Positions 7,232 through 15,990 of a DNA stretch of 64,000 nt are shown in pieces. The notes under the pieces were generated by a model that searched no databases, was not told the DNA's origin, and saw nothing but the letters and a program-made list of their open reading frames with translations. The DNA comes from Sphingomonas sp. SORGH_AS_0879 (GTDB taxonomy: Bacteria > Pseudomonadota > Alphaproteobacteria > Sphingomonadales > Sphingomonadaceae), in the NCBI RefSeq assembly GCF_030819175.1, contig NZ_JAUTBJ010000002.1, positions 506,001-570,000 of the forward strand, read 5' to 3'. Position numbers and translations under genes: made by a program. Every line of letters begins with the position of its first letter. The first letter of the stretch is position 1.

Positions 7232-8887
7232 ATGTCACGCGGGATTGCCTCTTCGACGGTTCCCCGCTCCGGCGCGGGGCGCGTTGAACTCGTGCCGGCG
7301 GCCACGACCCTGCCATGGACGCAGATGGTGGCCGGTCTTCTCGCCGCATCGATCTTCTGCCTCGACGCCTTCATGCCGCAGGCGCTCGCCGTGGCGGGCC
7401 TGTATGTGCTGGTCCTGCTGACGGCCGCGCTCGGGGGCGGGGCGAACAGGCGCCGCCGCATCACGCTCTGGTCGGCGGCCTGCCTAGTGCTTTCGGTCCT
7501 GGGCTTCGGCATATTCGAGATGCGGGGCGCGCCGCCGCTCGCCATCGCCCATCTGGCGATCAGCGTCGTCATCCTCGTCGCGACCTCGATCCTGCTGCTG
7601 CGCGCGAGCGCGATGGACATGGCGGCGCGGCTGGGCGAGCGCCGCTATCGCAGCATCTTCGACACGCTGGCCATGGCCATATGGGAGCATGACTTCACGC
7701 CGGTGGTCGAGGGGATCAGGCGCCTGCGCGCCTCCGGCGTCGTCGATCTGCGCCGCTTCCTCGACCAGAATCCGCAGTTCGTGATCGACATGCGGCGACA
7801 GGTTCGCATCACGGACGTCAACCTGGCGGCGCTGAAGATGATGGGTGTCGCCAGCAAGGAGGAGTTCTTCTCCAGCCTGGGGGACTTCCTGCCCGAGACC
7901 GACGAGAGCTTCGCCGAGTGCATCATCGCCCTGGACGAACGCCGCCATCTCTTTCAGGCGGAAACCGTGGTCGTGTCGCGTAGCGGGGAGCCGCGCCAGA
8001 TCATCGTCGCCTTCGACCTCGGGCCAGAGGCCTGTCTCGAAAGGGTGCCCGGCAGCATTCTGGACGTGACCGGCCGCAAGGCCCTCGAAGCGCAGATCGG
8101 AAAGGCGCGGGCCGATCTCGCCGACGCGCAACGCAACGGCGCGTTGGCGGCGATGTCGGCGTCCATCGCCCATGAACTCCATCAGCCCATGTCGGCCATC
8201 CAGAGCTATGCGGACGCCGCGCGGCGCTGGATGGCGCGAACGCCGCCCGATCTGCACGAGACGACGGCCGCGCTGGCGGGGCTCGGACAGGCGGTCGGCC
8301 ATGCGCGGACGGTGATGCACCGCGTCCGCTCGCTGGTCGGCAACGCCCGGATCGCGTTCGACGATATCGATATCGGCGAGCTCCTGTCGACGACCGTGCG
8401 GCTCATGGAACGCGACGCCGTCGAGGCGGGAACCCGCATATCGCTCGACGTGGAGGCGTCGTCGGGGCCGCTTATGGTGCGGGGGGACCGAATCCTGTTG
8501 AAGCAGGTGTTCGTCAACCTCGTCACCAACGCCATCCAGGCGATGGAGGGCGTTCCGTCGGATCGACGGCTCGTCGCGCTTCGGCTGAGCCGGCGCGGCA
8601 GCGAGGCGGTGGCGATCGTGGAGGACTGGGGTCCCGGCTGGGCGGCGGCGGCGGAGGCCAAGGTCTTCGGCAGCTTCTACACCACCAAGGAACATGGGAT
8701 GGGACTGGGCCTGTCTATCAGCCGCACCTCGCTCGAACGGCATGGCGGCTCGATCGCGCTTCGTCGCGGTGGCGGCGGCGGGGCGATGGTGGAGGTCGCG
8801 CTGCCCTTAGTCGGCGTGGAGCCTGGCCCGGATGGCGGCCTCGATGGTCGCCTGGAGGAGATCGCCGTCGAGCGGCTTCTCCAATAG
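7232..8887 (+). CDS. Membrane sensor histidine kinase
   Basis: A 551-residue kinase. Four or so hydrophobic segments occupy residues 30-125, followed by a PAS-like region (about 140-285) containing ITDVNLAALKMMG. The HisKA phosphoacceptor lies in SIAHELHQPMSAI (His314). The HATPase has N box NLVTNAIQAM, DWGPGW and HGMGLGLSIS. An AAGGT site precedes the ATG. The 27 residues after the usual end (VALPL) are read antisense to the last codons of the convergent response regulator; the two genes overlap by 81 bases. The likely partners are the response regulators at 8807-9184 and/or 9261-9920. The signal is unknown. Confidence 0.85.
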   Translation: MSRGIASSTVPRSGAGRVELVPAATTLPWTQMVAGLLAASIFCLDAFMPQALAVAGLYVLVLLTAALGGGANRRRRITLWSAACLVLSVLGFGIFEMRGAPPLAIAHLAISVVILVATSILLLRASAMDMAARLGERRYRSIFDTLAMAIWEHDFTPVVEGIRRLRASGVVDLRRFLDQNPQFVIDMRRQVRITDVNLAALKMMGVASKEEFFSSLGDFLPETDESFAECIIALDERRHLFQAETVVVSRSGEPRQIIVAFDLGPEACLERVPGSILDVTGRKALEAQIGKARADLADAQRNGALAAMSASIAHELHQPMSAIQSYADAARRWMARTPPDLHETTAALAGLGQAVGHARTVMHRVRSLVGNARIAFDDIDIGELLSTTVRLMERDAVEAGTRISLDVEASSGPLMVRGDRILLKQVFVNLVTNAIQAMEGVPSDRRLVALRLSRRGSEAVAIVEDWGPGWAAAAEAKVFGSFYTTKEHGMGLGLSISRTSLERHGGSIALRRGGGGGAMVEVALPLVGVEPGPDGGLDGRLEEIAVERLLQ

Positions 8888-9184
8888 GTCCACGACGCAT
8901 CCGGCGTCCCGCAGCGTCTGCGCACGCTCATTGGGATAGGCGGTCATGAGTATGATCGGCAGTTCCGGGGCGCGGTGGTGCAGATGCTGTGCCAGCACGA
9001 CCCCGGTCATGCCGGGCATCTGAATGTCGCTGAGCACGCAGGCGAAGGAGGCGAGCGGCTGGCGCAACACATCCTCGCCGGAAGAGAAAGTGTGGCAGTC
9101 GAAGCCGAGGGATCGCAACAGGCTTGACGTCGCGGACCTGACCAGGGGCTCGTCATCCACGATGGCGATGAGGCCGGGTTTCAA
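8807..9184 (-). CDS. Single-domain response regulator (receiver only)
   Basis: A 125-residue stand-alone receiver. The acidic pair is in IVDDEP, the phosphoacceptor Asp in CVLSDIQMPGM, the switch Thr in ILMTAYP, and the conserved Lys in LLEKPLDG. There is no output domain, so it probably works as a phosphate sink or by protein contacts, or relays to the FixJ-type regulator encoded just upstream on the same strand. Its 3' end overlaps the 3' end of the sensor kinase on the other strand by 81 bases. Confidence 0.9.
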   Translation of the reverse strand: MKPGLIAIVDDEPLVRSATSSLLRSLGFDCHTFSSGEDVLRQPLASFACVLSDIQMPGMTGVVLAQHLHHRAPELPIILMTAYPNERAQTLRDAGCVVDLLEKPLDGDLLQATIEAAIRARLHAD

Positions 9185-9260
9185 TAGTCTCTCCCGTCCA
9201 GCGATGACGATTGCCGAACCCTAAGACCCGGGGAGGGGGGCTGGCGAGCCATACGATCGG

Positions 9261-9920
9261 TTAGGTGCTGGACAATTGATCCGCCAGGCGCACCAGATCG
9301 GGCACGCGGCGCAGGCCCAGCTTGCGCATCACGCTCGATCGGTGGAGCTTGACCGTGATCTCCGCGATGCCGAGTTCGTGCGCGATCTGCTTGTTGAGCA
9401 GGCCGCGCACGACGCCGTCCATCACCTGGCGTTCGCGGGGCGTGAGCAGGTCATAGCGTGCTCTGGCGTCGGCCGAGCCCTGATGGGCGGCCCGGTCCGC
9501 GCGGGCGCGTTCGAAGGCGAGGTTGACGGCGTCCAGCATGTCCTGATCGCGGAAGGGCTTGCTCAGGAAGTCGACGGCCCCCGCCTTCATCGCGCGCACG
9601 CTCATCGGAATGTCGCCATGGCCCGTCATGAAGATGACGGGCAGGTCCGCCCCGCTGGCGTTCAGCGCCGACTGGAACTCGAAGCCCCCCACCTCGGGCA
9701 TGCGCACATCGGTCACGACGCAGGCGAGCTGGTCCCCGGTGCCCATATCGAGCGCCTCGCGGGCGTTCGCATGCAGGCGCGTCACGAACCCGACCGAGCG
9801 GAACAGGCTGTCCAGCGACGCGCGCACCAGGGGATCGTCATCGACGATGATGACCAGGGGCGGCGAGGGCGCGTGGGCGACATCGCCCGGTGCCGAACGC
9901 GCAAATTGGGTGCCGTCCAT
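9261..9920 (-). CDS. FixJ/LuxR-family response regulator
   Basis: A 219-residue two-domain regulator. The receiver occupies about residues 20-140 with DDD at 27-29, phospho-Asp 71 in VVTDVRMPE, FMTGHGD and SKPF. A LuxR-type HTH follows (LTPRERQVMDGVVRGLLNKQ, then ELGIAEITVKLHR). FixJ-type regulators of this layout pair with PAS-containing kinases like the one at 7232. The gene is divergent from the haloperoxidase-like gene at 10002, with 81 bases between starts, so it may control that gene as well as itself. Confidence 0.9.
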   Translation of the reverse strand: MDGTQFARSAPGDVAHAPSPPLVIIVDDDPLVRASLDSLFRSVGFVTRLHANAREALDMGTGDQLACVVTDVRMPEVGGFEFQSALNASGADLPVIFMTGHGDIPMSVRAMKAGAVDFLSKPFRDQDMLDAVNLAFERARADRAAHQGSADARARYDLLTPRERQVMDGVVRGLLNKQIAHELGIAEITVKLHRSSVMRKLGLRRVPDLVRLADQLSST

Positions 9921-10001
9921 ACAATCCTCGATCTGCTCGCCTGAATAGGGATGGGCGCGACGGCTCGCGACCGATCGCGACCTCGCCAGGAGTTTCTACC
10001 G

Positions 10002-10823
10002 ATGCCTTACGTCACTGCCAAGGATGGAGCCGAAATCTACTATAAGGATTGGGGCACCGGACCCGCCATCTTCTTCAGCCACGGTTGGCCGCTCAGCGCC
10101 GACATGTGGGAGCAGCAGATGATGTTTTTCGGAGAGGCGGGCTTCCGCGTGATCGCGCATGACCGCCGGGGCTTCGGCCGCTCCAGCCAGCCATGGAGCG
10201 GCTATGACTATGACAGCTTCGCCGACGATATCGCGCTGGTCCTCGAAACCGCGGGCGTGGAGGAGGTGGCGCTGGTCGGCTTCTCGATGGGCGGCGGCGA
10301 TGTCGCGCGCTATATCTCGCGCTACAAGGGCGCGCGCGTCACCAAGGCCTGTCTGACCTCCGCCGTGACCCCCTTCTTCATGAGGGCGGACGACAATCCC
10401 GACGGCGCGCCGCCCGAAATCTTCGACGGCATCCGCCAGGGCCTGTTGAAGGACCGGCCGCAGTTCCTCGATGATTTCAACGCGCTGTTCTACGGAACGA
10501 ACAAAAACCCGGACGCGGTGTCCGATGGCATCCTGAAGCAGACGCTCCAGATCGCGCTGATGGGCGGGATCAAGGGCACCTATGACTGTGTCGGTGCCTT
10601 CTCGGAGTCGGATTTCCGCCCGGACATGGCCGCCTTCACCATGCCCACGCTGATCGTCCATGGCGACGCCGATCAGGTCGTGCCGATCAAACCCACGGCG
10701 GAGCAGGCGCACCGCATGATCCCGCATTCCGAGCTGAAGGTGTATGAAGGCGCGCCCCATGCGCTCGTCGTCACGCACAAGGACCGTTACAACGCCGATC
10801 TGCTGGCGTTCCTGCGCGGCTGA
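10002..10823 (+). CDS. Alpha/beta hydrolase, cofactor-free haloperoxidase type (cytoplasmic)
   Basis: A 273-residue enzyme beginning MPYVTAKDGAEIYYKDWG. It has the nucleophile elbow GFSMGGG, oxyanion strand FFSHGWPL, an Asp in GDADQVVP and a His in GAPHALVV. This is the classic chloroperoxidase/esterase pattern. An AGGAG site 9 bases before 10002 fixes the start; the reading frame is open further upstream without a better start. It is a paralogue of the Tat-exported enzyme at 1977. The in vivo reaction may be ester, lactone or peracid chemistry rather than halogenation. Confidence 0.9.
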   Translation: MPYVTAKDGAEIYYKDWGTGPAIFFSHGWPLSADMWEQQMMFFGEAGFRVIAHDRRGFGRSSQPWSGYDYDSFADDIALVLETAGVEEVALVGFSMGGGDVARYISRYKGARVTKACLTSAVTPFFMRADDNPDGAPPEIFDGIRQGLLKDRPQFLDDFNALFYGTNKNPDAVSDGILKQTLQIALMGGIKGTYDCVGAFSESDFRPDMAAFTMPTLIVHGDADQVVPIKPTAEQAHRMIPHSELKVYEGAPHALVVTHKDRYNADLLAFLRG

Positions 10824-10844
10824 TCCCCGAGGATCCGCCCACCG

Positions 10845-10875
10845 CAACGCCGCGACCCCGGGGGTTGCGGCGTTG
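10845..10875. terminator. Strong intergenic hairpin between convergent genes
   Basis: CAACGCCGCGACCCC pairs with GGGGTTGCGGCGTTG, with one G-T wobble and a very short spacer. It lies between the rightward hydrolase and the leftward zinc finger gene. There is no T-run on either side, so it is a terminator-like or transcript-end-protecting hairpin rather than a classic intrinsic terminator. Confidence 0.5.
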
Positions 10876-10905
10876 CTCGCGTCCATGCCGGTTCGGGGGA
10901 TCGGA

Positions 10906-11217
10906 TCACACGAAGCGCGGGATCGGGCCGATTTGCGGTGTCCGGTCGGGTAGCGGGACGAACGCCTCGTCGATGTAGCACCATCCCCAGCCTTCCGGCG
11001 GATCATAGCCTTCGATGATCGGGTGGCGCGTGTCGTGAAAATGCGCCCGCGCATGGCGATGGGGCGAGTCGTCGCAGCAGCCGACATGGCCGCATTCGCG
11101 ACACAGCCGCAGATGCACCCAGACGCTGCCGATCTTCAGGCATTCCTCGCATCCCTTTGCGCTGGGTGTCACATGCCGGACCGTGGTGCGGTCCATATGC
11201 CTGCACATTGCCGTCAT
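10906..11217 (-). CDS. UBP-type zinc finger protein
   Basis: A 103-residue protein filled by one UBP-type zinc finger. The metal ligands are visible in KGCEECLKIG, LCRECGHVGCCDDSPHRHA and HFHDTRHPI. In eukaryotes this fold binds free ubiquitin C-termini; bacterial versions have no established partner. A GGGAG ribosome site precedes the ATG at 11217. In my recollection bacterial UBP fingers often neighbour or are fused to CNB/thioredoxin-reductase-like flavoproteins, such as the one 4 kb away, which would make this part of the same module. That link is inference. Confidence 0.85.
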   Translation of the reverse strand: MTAMCRHMDRTTVRHVTPSAKGCEECLKIGSVWVHLRLCRECGHVGCCDDSPHRHARAHFHDTRHPIIEGYDPPEGWGWCYIDEAFVPLPDRTPQIGPIPRFV

Positions 11218-11431
11218 GCTGAATCTCCCGGAGGCTCGGATGTTCGTCTAACGGTCTGAAAATAAATCGCTTTCACCCGGTGGGGAAGGATTTCCACGCG
11301 GTACGATCGCTGTTTGGGCAGCCCCGTCCAAGAAGCATCCATCCCGTCCAAGGCCCTGGTCCGTCGCCCATGTTGTGCTCCGGGGCAAAGGATAGCGATC
11401 GGAGCGAGAGGGCGATGGGGCGGGATTGCCG

Positions 11432-12052
11432 GTGACGAAGGGCCCAGGAACCATCGGCGGGTCGCGGGTGATCGGCGTGCTGCACGGCTGCACCCTGGAC
11501 ATCGTGCCCGGCACGCTCTGGCGGGTCGAGGCCGATCTGGCCGTGGCGGGCATCCATTTGCGGGACCCCGCGCCGACGATACTGGTCGGCCTGGAGCGGG
11601 CCCTGGGAGGTGGCGTGAAGGGATTGCGCCATGCCGGCCTGCTGTCCGGACGGCTCGGCGAGACGCTGCTCCTGTCCAGGCCACCGGGGCCGATCCGCGC
11701 CGGGGCGGTGTTGATCCTCGGGCTCGGGACCACCGAGGCGATCACGGCGGATACCGTGCGCCGCGCCGCGCAGGCCGCCGCCGAACAGGCGACGCGGATG
11801 AAGGTCGGGCATGTCGCGTCCGCGTGCGGCGGGGAGGATGGAGCCGATGCCTCGACGCTCGCCATGCCGCATCTGTGGGTGGCCATCGCAGGCATCGAGG
11901 CGGTGCTCCGGGCCAGTACGCAGCCCGTGCGCCGATGGTCGTTCCTCAGCCGCCCCACAGATCTGGAGCGGTTCGTCGAGCGTTTCAGGATCGCCTTCAA
12001 CCGCGCTATAGGCGATGAACCTCCGACGGCTGAAGGAGGAACAGGTACTCCG
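11432..12052 (+). CDS. M17-peptidase N-terminal-like domain protein, reading through into a response regulator
   Basis: A coding-like frame (strong GC third positions) of about 207 residues from a GTG at 11432 (a TTG at 11426 is also possible). The pattern ETLLLSRPPGPIRAGAVLIL followed by GLG and a helix TADTVRRAAQAAAEQA resembles the N-terminal macro-like domain of leucyl aminopeptidases without the catalytic domain. There is no stop before the response regulator start at 12053, so the two are continuous in frame. The intervening codons include an apparent ribosome site (AAGGAGG), which suggests the original stop was lost, for example by an indel near the TATAG at about 12007-12011. Confidence 0.5.
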
Positions 12053-12683
12053 ATGGCACAGACAGACATTATCCGCATCCTGATCGTGGACGACCATCCC
12101 ATGTTGCGGGAGGGTGTGCGGGCCGTCATCGACCCCCAGCCGGATATGGACATCGTCGCCGAGGCGGAAAGCGGTGAGGCCGCGATCACCCTGTTCGAAC
12201 GCCATCGGCCCGATGTCGTGCTGATGGATCTCCAGATGCCCGGCATGGGCGGCGTGGCGGCGATCACGGCGATCCGCGGTGCCTATCCCAATGCGCGGAT
12301 CGTCGTCCTGACGACCTATTCCGGCGACGCGCAGGCGATGCAGGCGCTCCGGGCGGGTGCGGCGGGCTATCTGCTGAAGAATGCCTTGCGCAAGGAACTG
12401 CTCGACACGATCCGCTCGGTTCATGCCGGGGGACGCCACCTGACCGCCGAGGTCGCCACCGGCATCGCGCTGCACGCCATGGAGGACGCGCTGTCCGGGG
12501 CGTGAGGTGGAGGTGCTGACGCTGGCGGCGGGCGGCAATTCCAACAAGCAGATCGGCGGCCGCCTCGGCCTCTCCGAGGATACGATCAAGGGCTATATGA
12601 AGGTCATCTATTCCAAGCTGGGCGCGTCCGATCGCACCCATGCGGTCACCATCGCCGCACGGCGGGGCATGATCACGCTCTGA
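12053..12683 (+). pseudogene. NarL-family response regulator broken by a one-base frameshift
   Basis: The frame from ATG 12053 gives a receiver domain (IVDDHP, phospho-Asp in VVLMDLQMPGM, TTYSGD, LLKNALRKE). It stops at 12505 in the linker, right after ALSGA. Removing one G from the GGGG at 12497-12500 restores LSGREVEVLTLAAGGNSNK and then a full LuxR-type HTH (LGLSEDTIKGYMKVIYSKL) ending at 12683. The gene is therefore a two-domain NarL-type regulator with a +1 frameshift, or the sequence has an error there. An AAGGAGG site lies 14 bases before the start. If real, the product is a receiver without DNA-binding output. It could have been the partner of the NarL-type kinase at 15991. Confidence 0.8.
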
Positions 12684-12832
12684 CCCTTTGATGACTTCCT
12701 ACCGCGCAAGCTGAACCTTGGTTGGGGGTTGCTGCGGCCAAGGTGCAGGGTCGCGGCAAACCCCCGTTCGATTTTTTGGACGATCTTCGAGGGCGATAAC
12801 GACTCCCGGACATTGAATTCGGGAGGAACGCG

Positions 12833-13393
12833 ATGCTTTCGGACGCCAGGGCCTTTTCGCACACCGATGCGAACGCCGCGCCGCCCTATCTGCTGGAACT
12901 AATCGGTCGGGCGGAGCGTGCGATCGAGGACGATCCCGCGCTCACCCGTCGCTATCTGGATGAGGTCCGCGACCTACTCTCGGGCGGCGGGACCGATCCG
13001 ATGGACCGGGTGCTGCTGCCCAGCGCGGTTCCGGTGGATGGCAACGGGCCGACCAAGGGCGGTCTGGCGGCCTGGCAGATCCGCCGGGTGCGCGACCATG
13101 TCGAGCGGTATCTGGAAAGCGCGATCCTGATCGAGGACCTTGCCAATGTGGCCAGGCTCAGCCCCGGTCATTTCTGCCGCGCGTTCAAGGCCAGCACCGG
13201 CGACACGCCGCATGGCTATATCGTCCGCCAGCGCATCCGTCGCGCGCAGACCCTGATGCTGAGCACGCGCGACTCGCTCAGCCAGATCGCCTGTGCCTGC
13301 GGGCTGACCGACCAGGCGCATCTGACCCGCCTGTTCCGCCGCCTGGTCAACGAAACGCCGCTGGCCTGGCGCCGGACCTGGCAGGCCGCGTGA
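12833..13393 (+). CDS. AraC-family transcriptional regulator
   Basis: A 186-residue protein with a C-terminal AraC double HTH: IEDLANVARLSPGHFCRAFK, then TPHGYIVRQRIRRA, ISQIACACGLTDQAHLTRLF-like second helix region, and TPLAWRR. The N-terminal 80 residues are not a cupin sensor and show no known domain. A GGGAGGAA ribosome site precedes the ATG. Small AraC proteins of this kind often respond to stress or phenolics. The nearest candidate target is the MFS transporter at 13868, separated by a small leftward gene. Confidence 0.85.
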   Translation: MLSDARAFSHTDANAAPPYLLELIGRAERAIEDDPALTRRYLDEVRDLLSGGGTDPMDRVLLPSAVPVDGNGPTKGGLAAWQIRRVRDHVERYLESAILIEDLANVARLSPGHFCRAFKASTGDTPHGYIVRQRIRRAQTLMLSTRDSLSQIACACGLTDQAHLTRLFRRLVNETPLAWRRTWQAA

Positions 13394-13444
13394 CCTTCCC
13401 GGCCCTGGGGTATCCGCCCGAGGGCCCGGAGGGATCGGTTCAGC

Positions 13445-13651
13445 CTATTCCGGCACGACGCCGCGGCCCGCCACGCGTTCATAGGCCGACAGTTCGTCGC
13501 CGATCGCGACCTTCGCGGCCAGATCGTCCGCCCGGGCCTGATCCTTGGCGGCCTGTTTCGGGTTGTCCGCATTCCCGTCCGGGTCGGCGGCCCCGACATT
13601 GGGGCTGTCGGGGACGTACAGCACGCGTTCTTCGTTCGACTTGTCTTCCAT
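13445..13651 (-). CDS. Small hypothetical hydrophilic protein (68 aa)
   Basis: The ATG at 13651 (MEDKSNEERVLYVPDSP) has an AAGGAG site immediately upstream; the longer frame from 13666 begins inside that site and is unlikely. The protein is acidic and Ala/Asp-rich, with a central helix KQAAKDQARADDLAAK and an end AYERVAGRGVVPE. It has no membrane segment and no recognised domain. It is probably an autonomous gene between AraC and the MFS transporter. Confidence 0.6.
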   Translation of the reverse strand: MEDKSNEERVLYVPDSPNVGAADPDGNADNPKQAAKDQARADDLAAKVAIGDELSAYERVAGRGVVPE

Positions 13652-13867
13652 ATCCGGCTCCTTCACGCTGCTTCAAACGCGGAACGGGAGCCACGGTGCC
13701 GCTATCCAACGGAATAGGCGGGCTTTTCATCCGCAAACTGCCGCTCGGCGGTGTATCCGTTCGGGATATACAAGACGTGGCCATCGGCGGGCTGATACCC
13801 GGTGGCCGCGTAACCTAGCCTCGTATCCGACAATCTTCGGGGATCGGGTTTTCGACTGGAGGATCGC

Positions 13868-15070
13868 ATGACCATATCGACACCCCCGACGCCGCTTGCC
13901 GCCTCGCCAGCGTCGAGCCCGGCCCTCGGACGGGGGCTGACCTTCGCCATGGCGGTCGCGGCGGGGATTGCTGTTGCCAACATCTATTACAACCAGCCGA
14001 TGCTGGGGGTGATGGAGCGGGACCTGCCCGGTGCGGCGACCGGGCTCATCCCGACCGCGACGCAACTCGGCTATGCCGCCGGGTTGTTCCTGCTCGTGCC
14101 GCTGGGCGACCTGATCGAGCGCAAGAAGCTCATCGTCCTGCAATTCCTGGTGCTGGCCATGGCGCTGGTCGCCGCCGCCGTCGCGCCGAATGCCTGGGCG
14201 GTGGTGTTCGCTTCGCTCCTGCTCGGCGTGGCAGCGACGGTGGCGCAGCAGATCGTGCCCTTCGCGGCGCATCTCGCCTCGCCCGAAAAGCGGGGCGCGA
14301 CGGTCGGGACCGTGATGTCGGGCCTTTTGTGCGGCATCCTGCTCAGCCGGACGCTTGCCGGCTTCGTCGCCACCCATGCGGGCTGGCGCGAGATGTTCTG
14401 GCTGGGCGTGCCGATGGCGCTCGGCGCAGGGGGGCTGATGGCGGCGGCACTGCCGCGCAGTCATCCGGACAGCGATCTGCGTTACGGCCAGCTTCTGGGT
14501 TCGCTGCGGCATCTGTGGAACGAGTTCGCGGAGCTTCGGCTGGCGGCCGTGACCCAGGCGTTGTTGTTCGGTGCCTTCACCGCCTTCTGGACCATCCTTG
14601 CGCTGCATTTGCAGGAACCCCGCTTCGCACTCGGTGCTGATGTGGCCGGGCTGTTCGGCATCGTCGGAGCGGTCGGGATTCTCGCCGCACCGATCGCCGG
14701 GCGGATGGCCGATCGGCGCGGACCGCACGGGGTGATCGCGATCGGGGCGGCGCTGACGCTCCTCTCCTGGGCGGTGTTCGGGCTGTGGCAGTCGCTCGCC
14801 GGTCTGGTCGTCGGGGTGATCCTGCTCGACTTCGCGGTGCAGAGCGCGCTCGTGTCCAACCAGCATGTCGTCTACGCGCTTCGTCCCGAGGCGCGGGCGC
14901 GCCTGAACACCATCTTCATGGGGGCGATGTTCCTGGGCGGCGCGGGCGGATCGGCGGCGGCCACCGCGGCGTGGAGGGCGGGCGGCTGGTCCGCCGTCGC
15001 GTGGCTGGGCATCGCACTGGCGGCGGTCGCGGTCGCTCTCCAGAGCCGAAGCATCCTGCGGCGGCGGTGA
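13868..15070 (+). CDS. MFS transporter (drug/sugar efflux type)
   Basis: A 400-residue, 12-helix transporter. It starts with a disordered Ser/Pro-rich cytoplasmic tail, then [20 protein letters not shown], the signature of the YnfM/AraJ-like MFS group. The loop 2-3 motif is [12 protein letters not shown] and the second-half counterpart is [12 protein letters not shown]. No soluble domain is attached. The substrate is unknown; relatives export arabinose, sugars or drugs. The Ile-Tyr-Tyr-Asn-Gln-Pro motif in helix 1 supports the subgroup. It is followed by a convergent hairpin at 15102-15140. Confidence 0.9.
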   Translation: MTISTPPTPLAASPASSPALGRGLTFAMAVAAGIAVANIYYNQPMLGVMERDLPGAATGLIPTATQLGYAAGLFLLVPLGDLIERKKLIVLQFLVLAMALVAAAVAPNAWAVVFASLLLGVAATVAQQIVPFAAHLASPEKRGATVGTVMSGLLCGILLSRTLAGFVATHAGWREMFWLGVPMALGAGGLMAAALPRSHPDSDLRYGQLLGSLRHLWNEFAELRLAAVTQALLFGAFTAFWTILALHLQEPRFALGADVAGLFGIVGAVGILAAPIAGRMADRRGPHGVIAIGAALTLLSWAVFGLWQSLAGLVVGVILLDFAVQSALVSNQHVVYALRPEARARLNTIFMGAMFLGGAGGSAAATAAWRAGGWSAVAWLGIALAAVAVALQSRSILRRR

Positions 15071-15101
15071 AGGTCGAGCCTGTCGCCGCGATCGTGGGCA
15101 T

Positions 15102-15140
15102 GAAGGCGCCCCCTGTCCGGACAGGACGAGGAGCGCCTTC
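15102..15140. terminator. Convergent-gene hairpin
   Basis: GAAGGCGC at 15102 pairs with GCGCCTTC ending at 15140, enclosing a second inner pairing TGTCC/GGACA. It lies between the stops of the rightward MFS gene and the leftward hydrolase. No T-run follows, so it is a likely but unproven bidirectional terminator. Confidence 0.45.
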
Positions 15141-15153
15141 CGGTTCGTGGCGC

Positions 15154-15861
15154 TCAGGCGGCGGCGATGCTCTCGACCGTTTCCATGATGATGGCGGCTA
15201 CCGCCTCGGGCTGCGACAATAGGGACAGATGGCTGGCCTTCAGCTCGGTCGTCTTCGCGCTCATCCGTGCGGCGAACATGCGTTCCAGGTCGACGTTCAC
15301 GACGCGATCCTCGCTGGAGACGATGTACCAGTTCGGACGATCCTCCCAGGCGGCACGGCTGATCGCCTCGCCGAACGTGCTGGCGGGGAGGGGTGGTTGC
15401 AGCGTGGCGAGGATGCGGGCCTCCGCTTCGGGCAGGTCCTGCCCCACATCCTCCACCCAGCCTTGGGCGCTGAGCTTGAGATTGCCCTTCCCGTCATCGA
15501 CGATCTTGGAAAGTCCCGGGGGATTGGCGAACTTCCCCACCAGTTCGCCGACCGTCTCCCCCGCGGCGGGCGCGAATGCCGCGACATAGACGAGCGCCTG
15601 GACCTTCTCGTCGGTCCCCGCCTCGGTGATCACCGCGCCGCCCCAGCTATGGCCGACCAGAACCACGGGCCCCGGCACCGAATCGAGCACCAGCCGGGTC
15701 GCTGCGACATCGTCCGCCAGCGAGCTGGTCGGGTTCTGCACCGCGACGACCGGAATGCCGCGATCGAGCAGGATCGGGATGACACGTTGCCAGCTGGAGC
15801 CATCGGCCCAGGCTCCGTGGACGAGGACGACGGTGGGCGGGGATGTTGCGGTGTCGGCCAT
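15154..15861 (-). CDS. Alpha/beta hydrolase (salicylate-esterase-like)
   Basis: A 235-residue cytoplasmic hydrolase. The oxyanion strand VVLVHGAWADGSSW near the N-terminus and nucleophile elbow GHSWGGA match the small esterase group related to plant methyl-salicylate esterases and bacterial proteins of the same size. The triad ends with Asp in SSEDRVVN and His in KASHLSLL. The ATG at 15861 has an AGGAG site; the frame upstream is non-conserved. It is the fourth alpha/beta hydrolase in the first 16 kb. The substrate is unknown. Confidence 0.85.
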   Translation of the reverse strand: MADTATSPPTVVLVHGAWADGSSWQRVIPILLDRGIPVVAVQNPTSSLADDVAATRLVLDSVPGPVVLVGHSWGGAVITEAGTDEKVQALVYVAAFAPAAGETVGELVGKFANPPGLSKIVDDGKGNLKLSAQGWVEDVGQDLPEAEARILATLQPPLPASTFGEAISRAAWEDRPNWYIVSSEDRVVNVDLERMFAARMSAKTTELKASHLSLLSQPEAVAAIIMETVESIAAA

Positions 15862-15990
15862 GGTGATGCGTACTCCTGCGGTGAATGATGCAGGCCACGC
15901 TAGGCGTCGGGGCATGGGGCGGCTTGTCGGATCGGCAGCCGAGTTGCTCAAAGCTGCTGCATCGCGCCCCTCGAAACCCTGGAGGCGGCC

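Noticed and set aside
13702..13983. 93-codon minus frame upstream of the MFS gene
   Set aside because: Half of it is antisense to the transporter start and it has no ribosome site.
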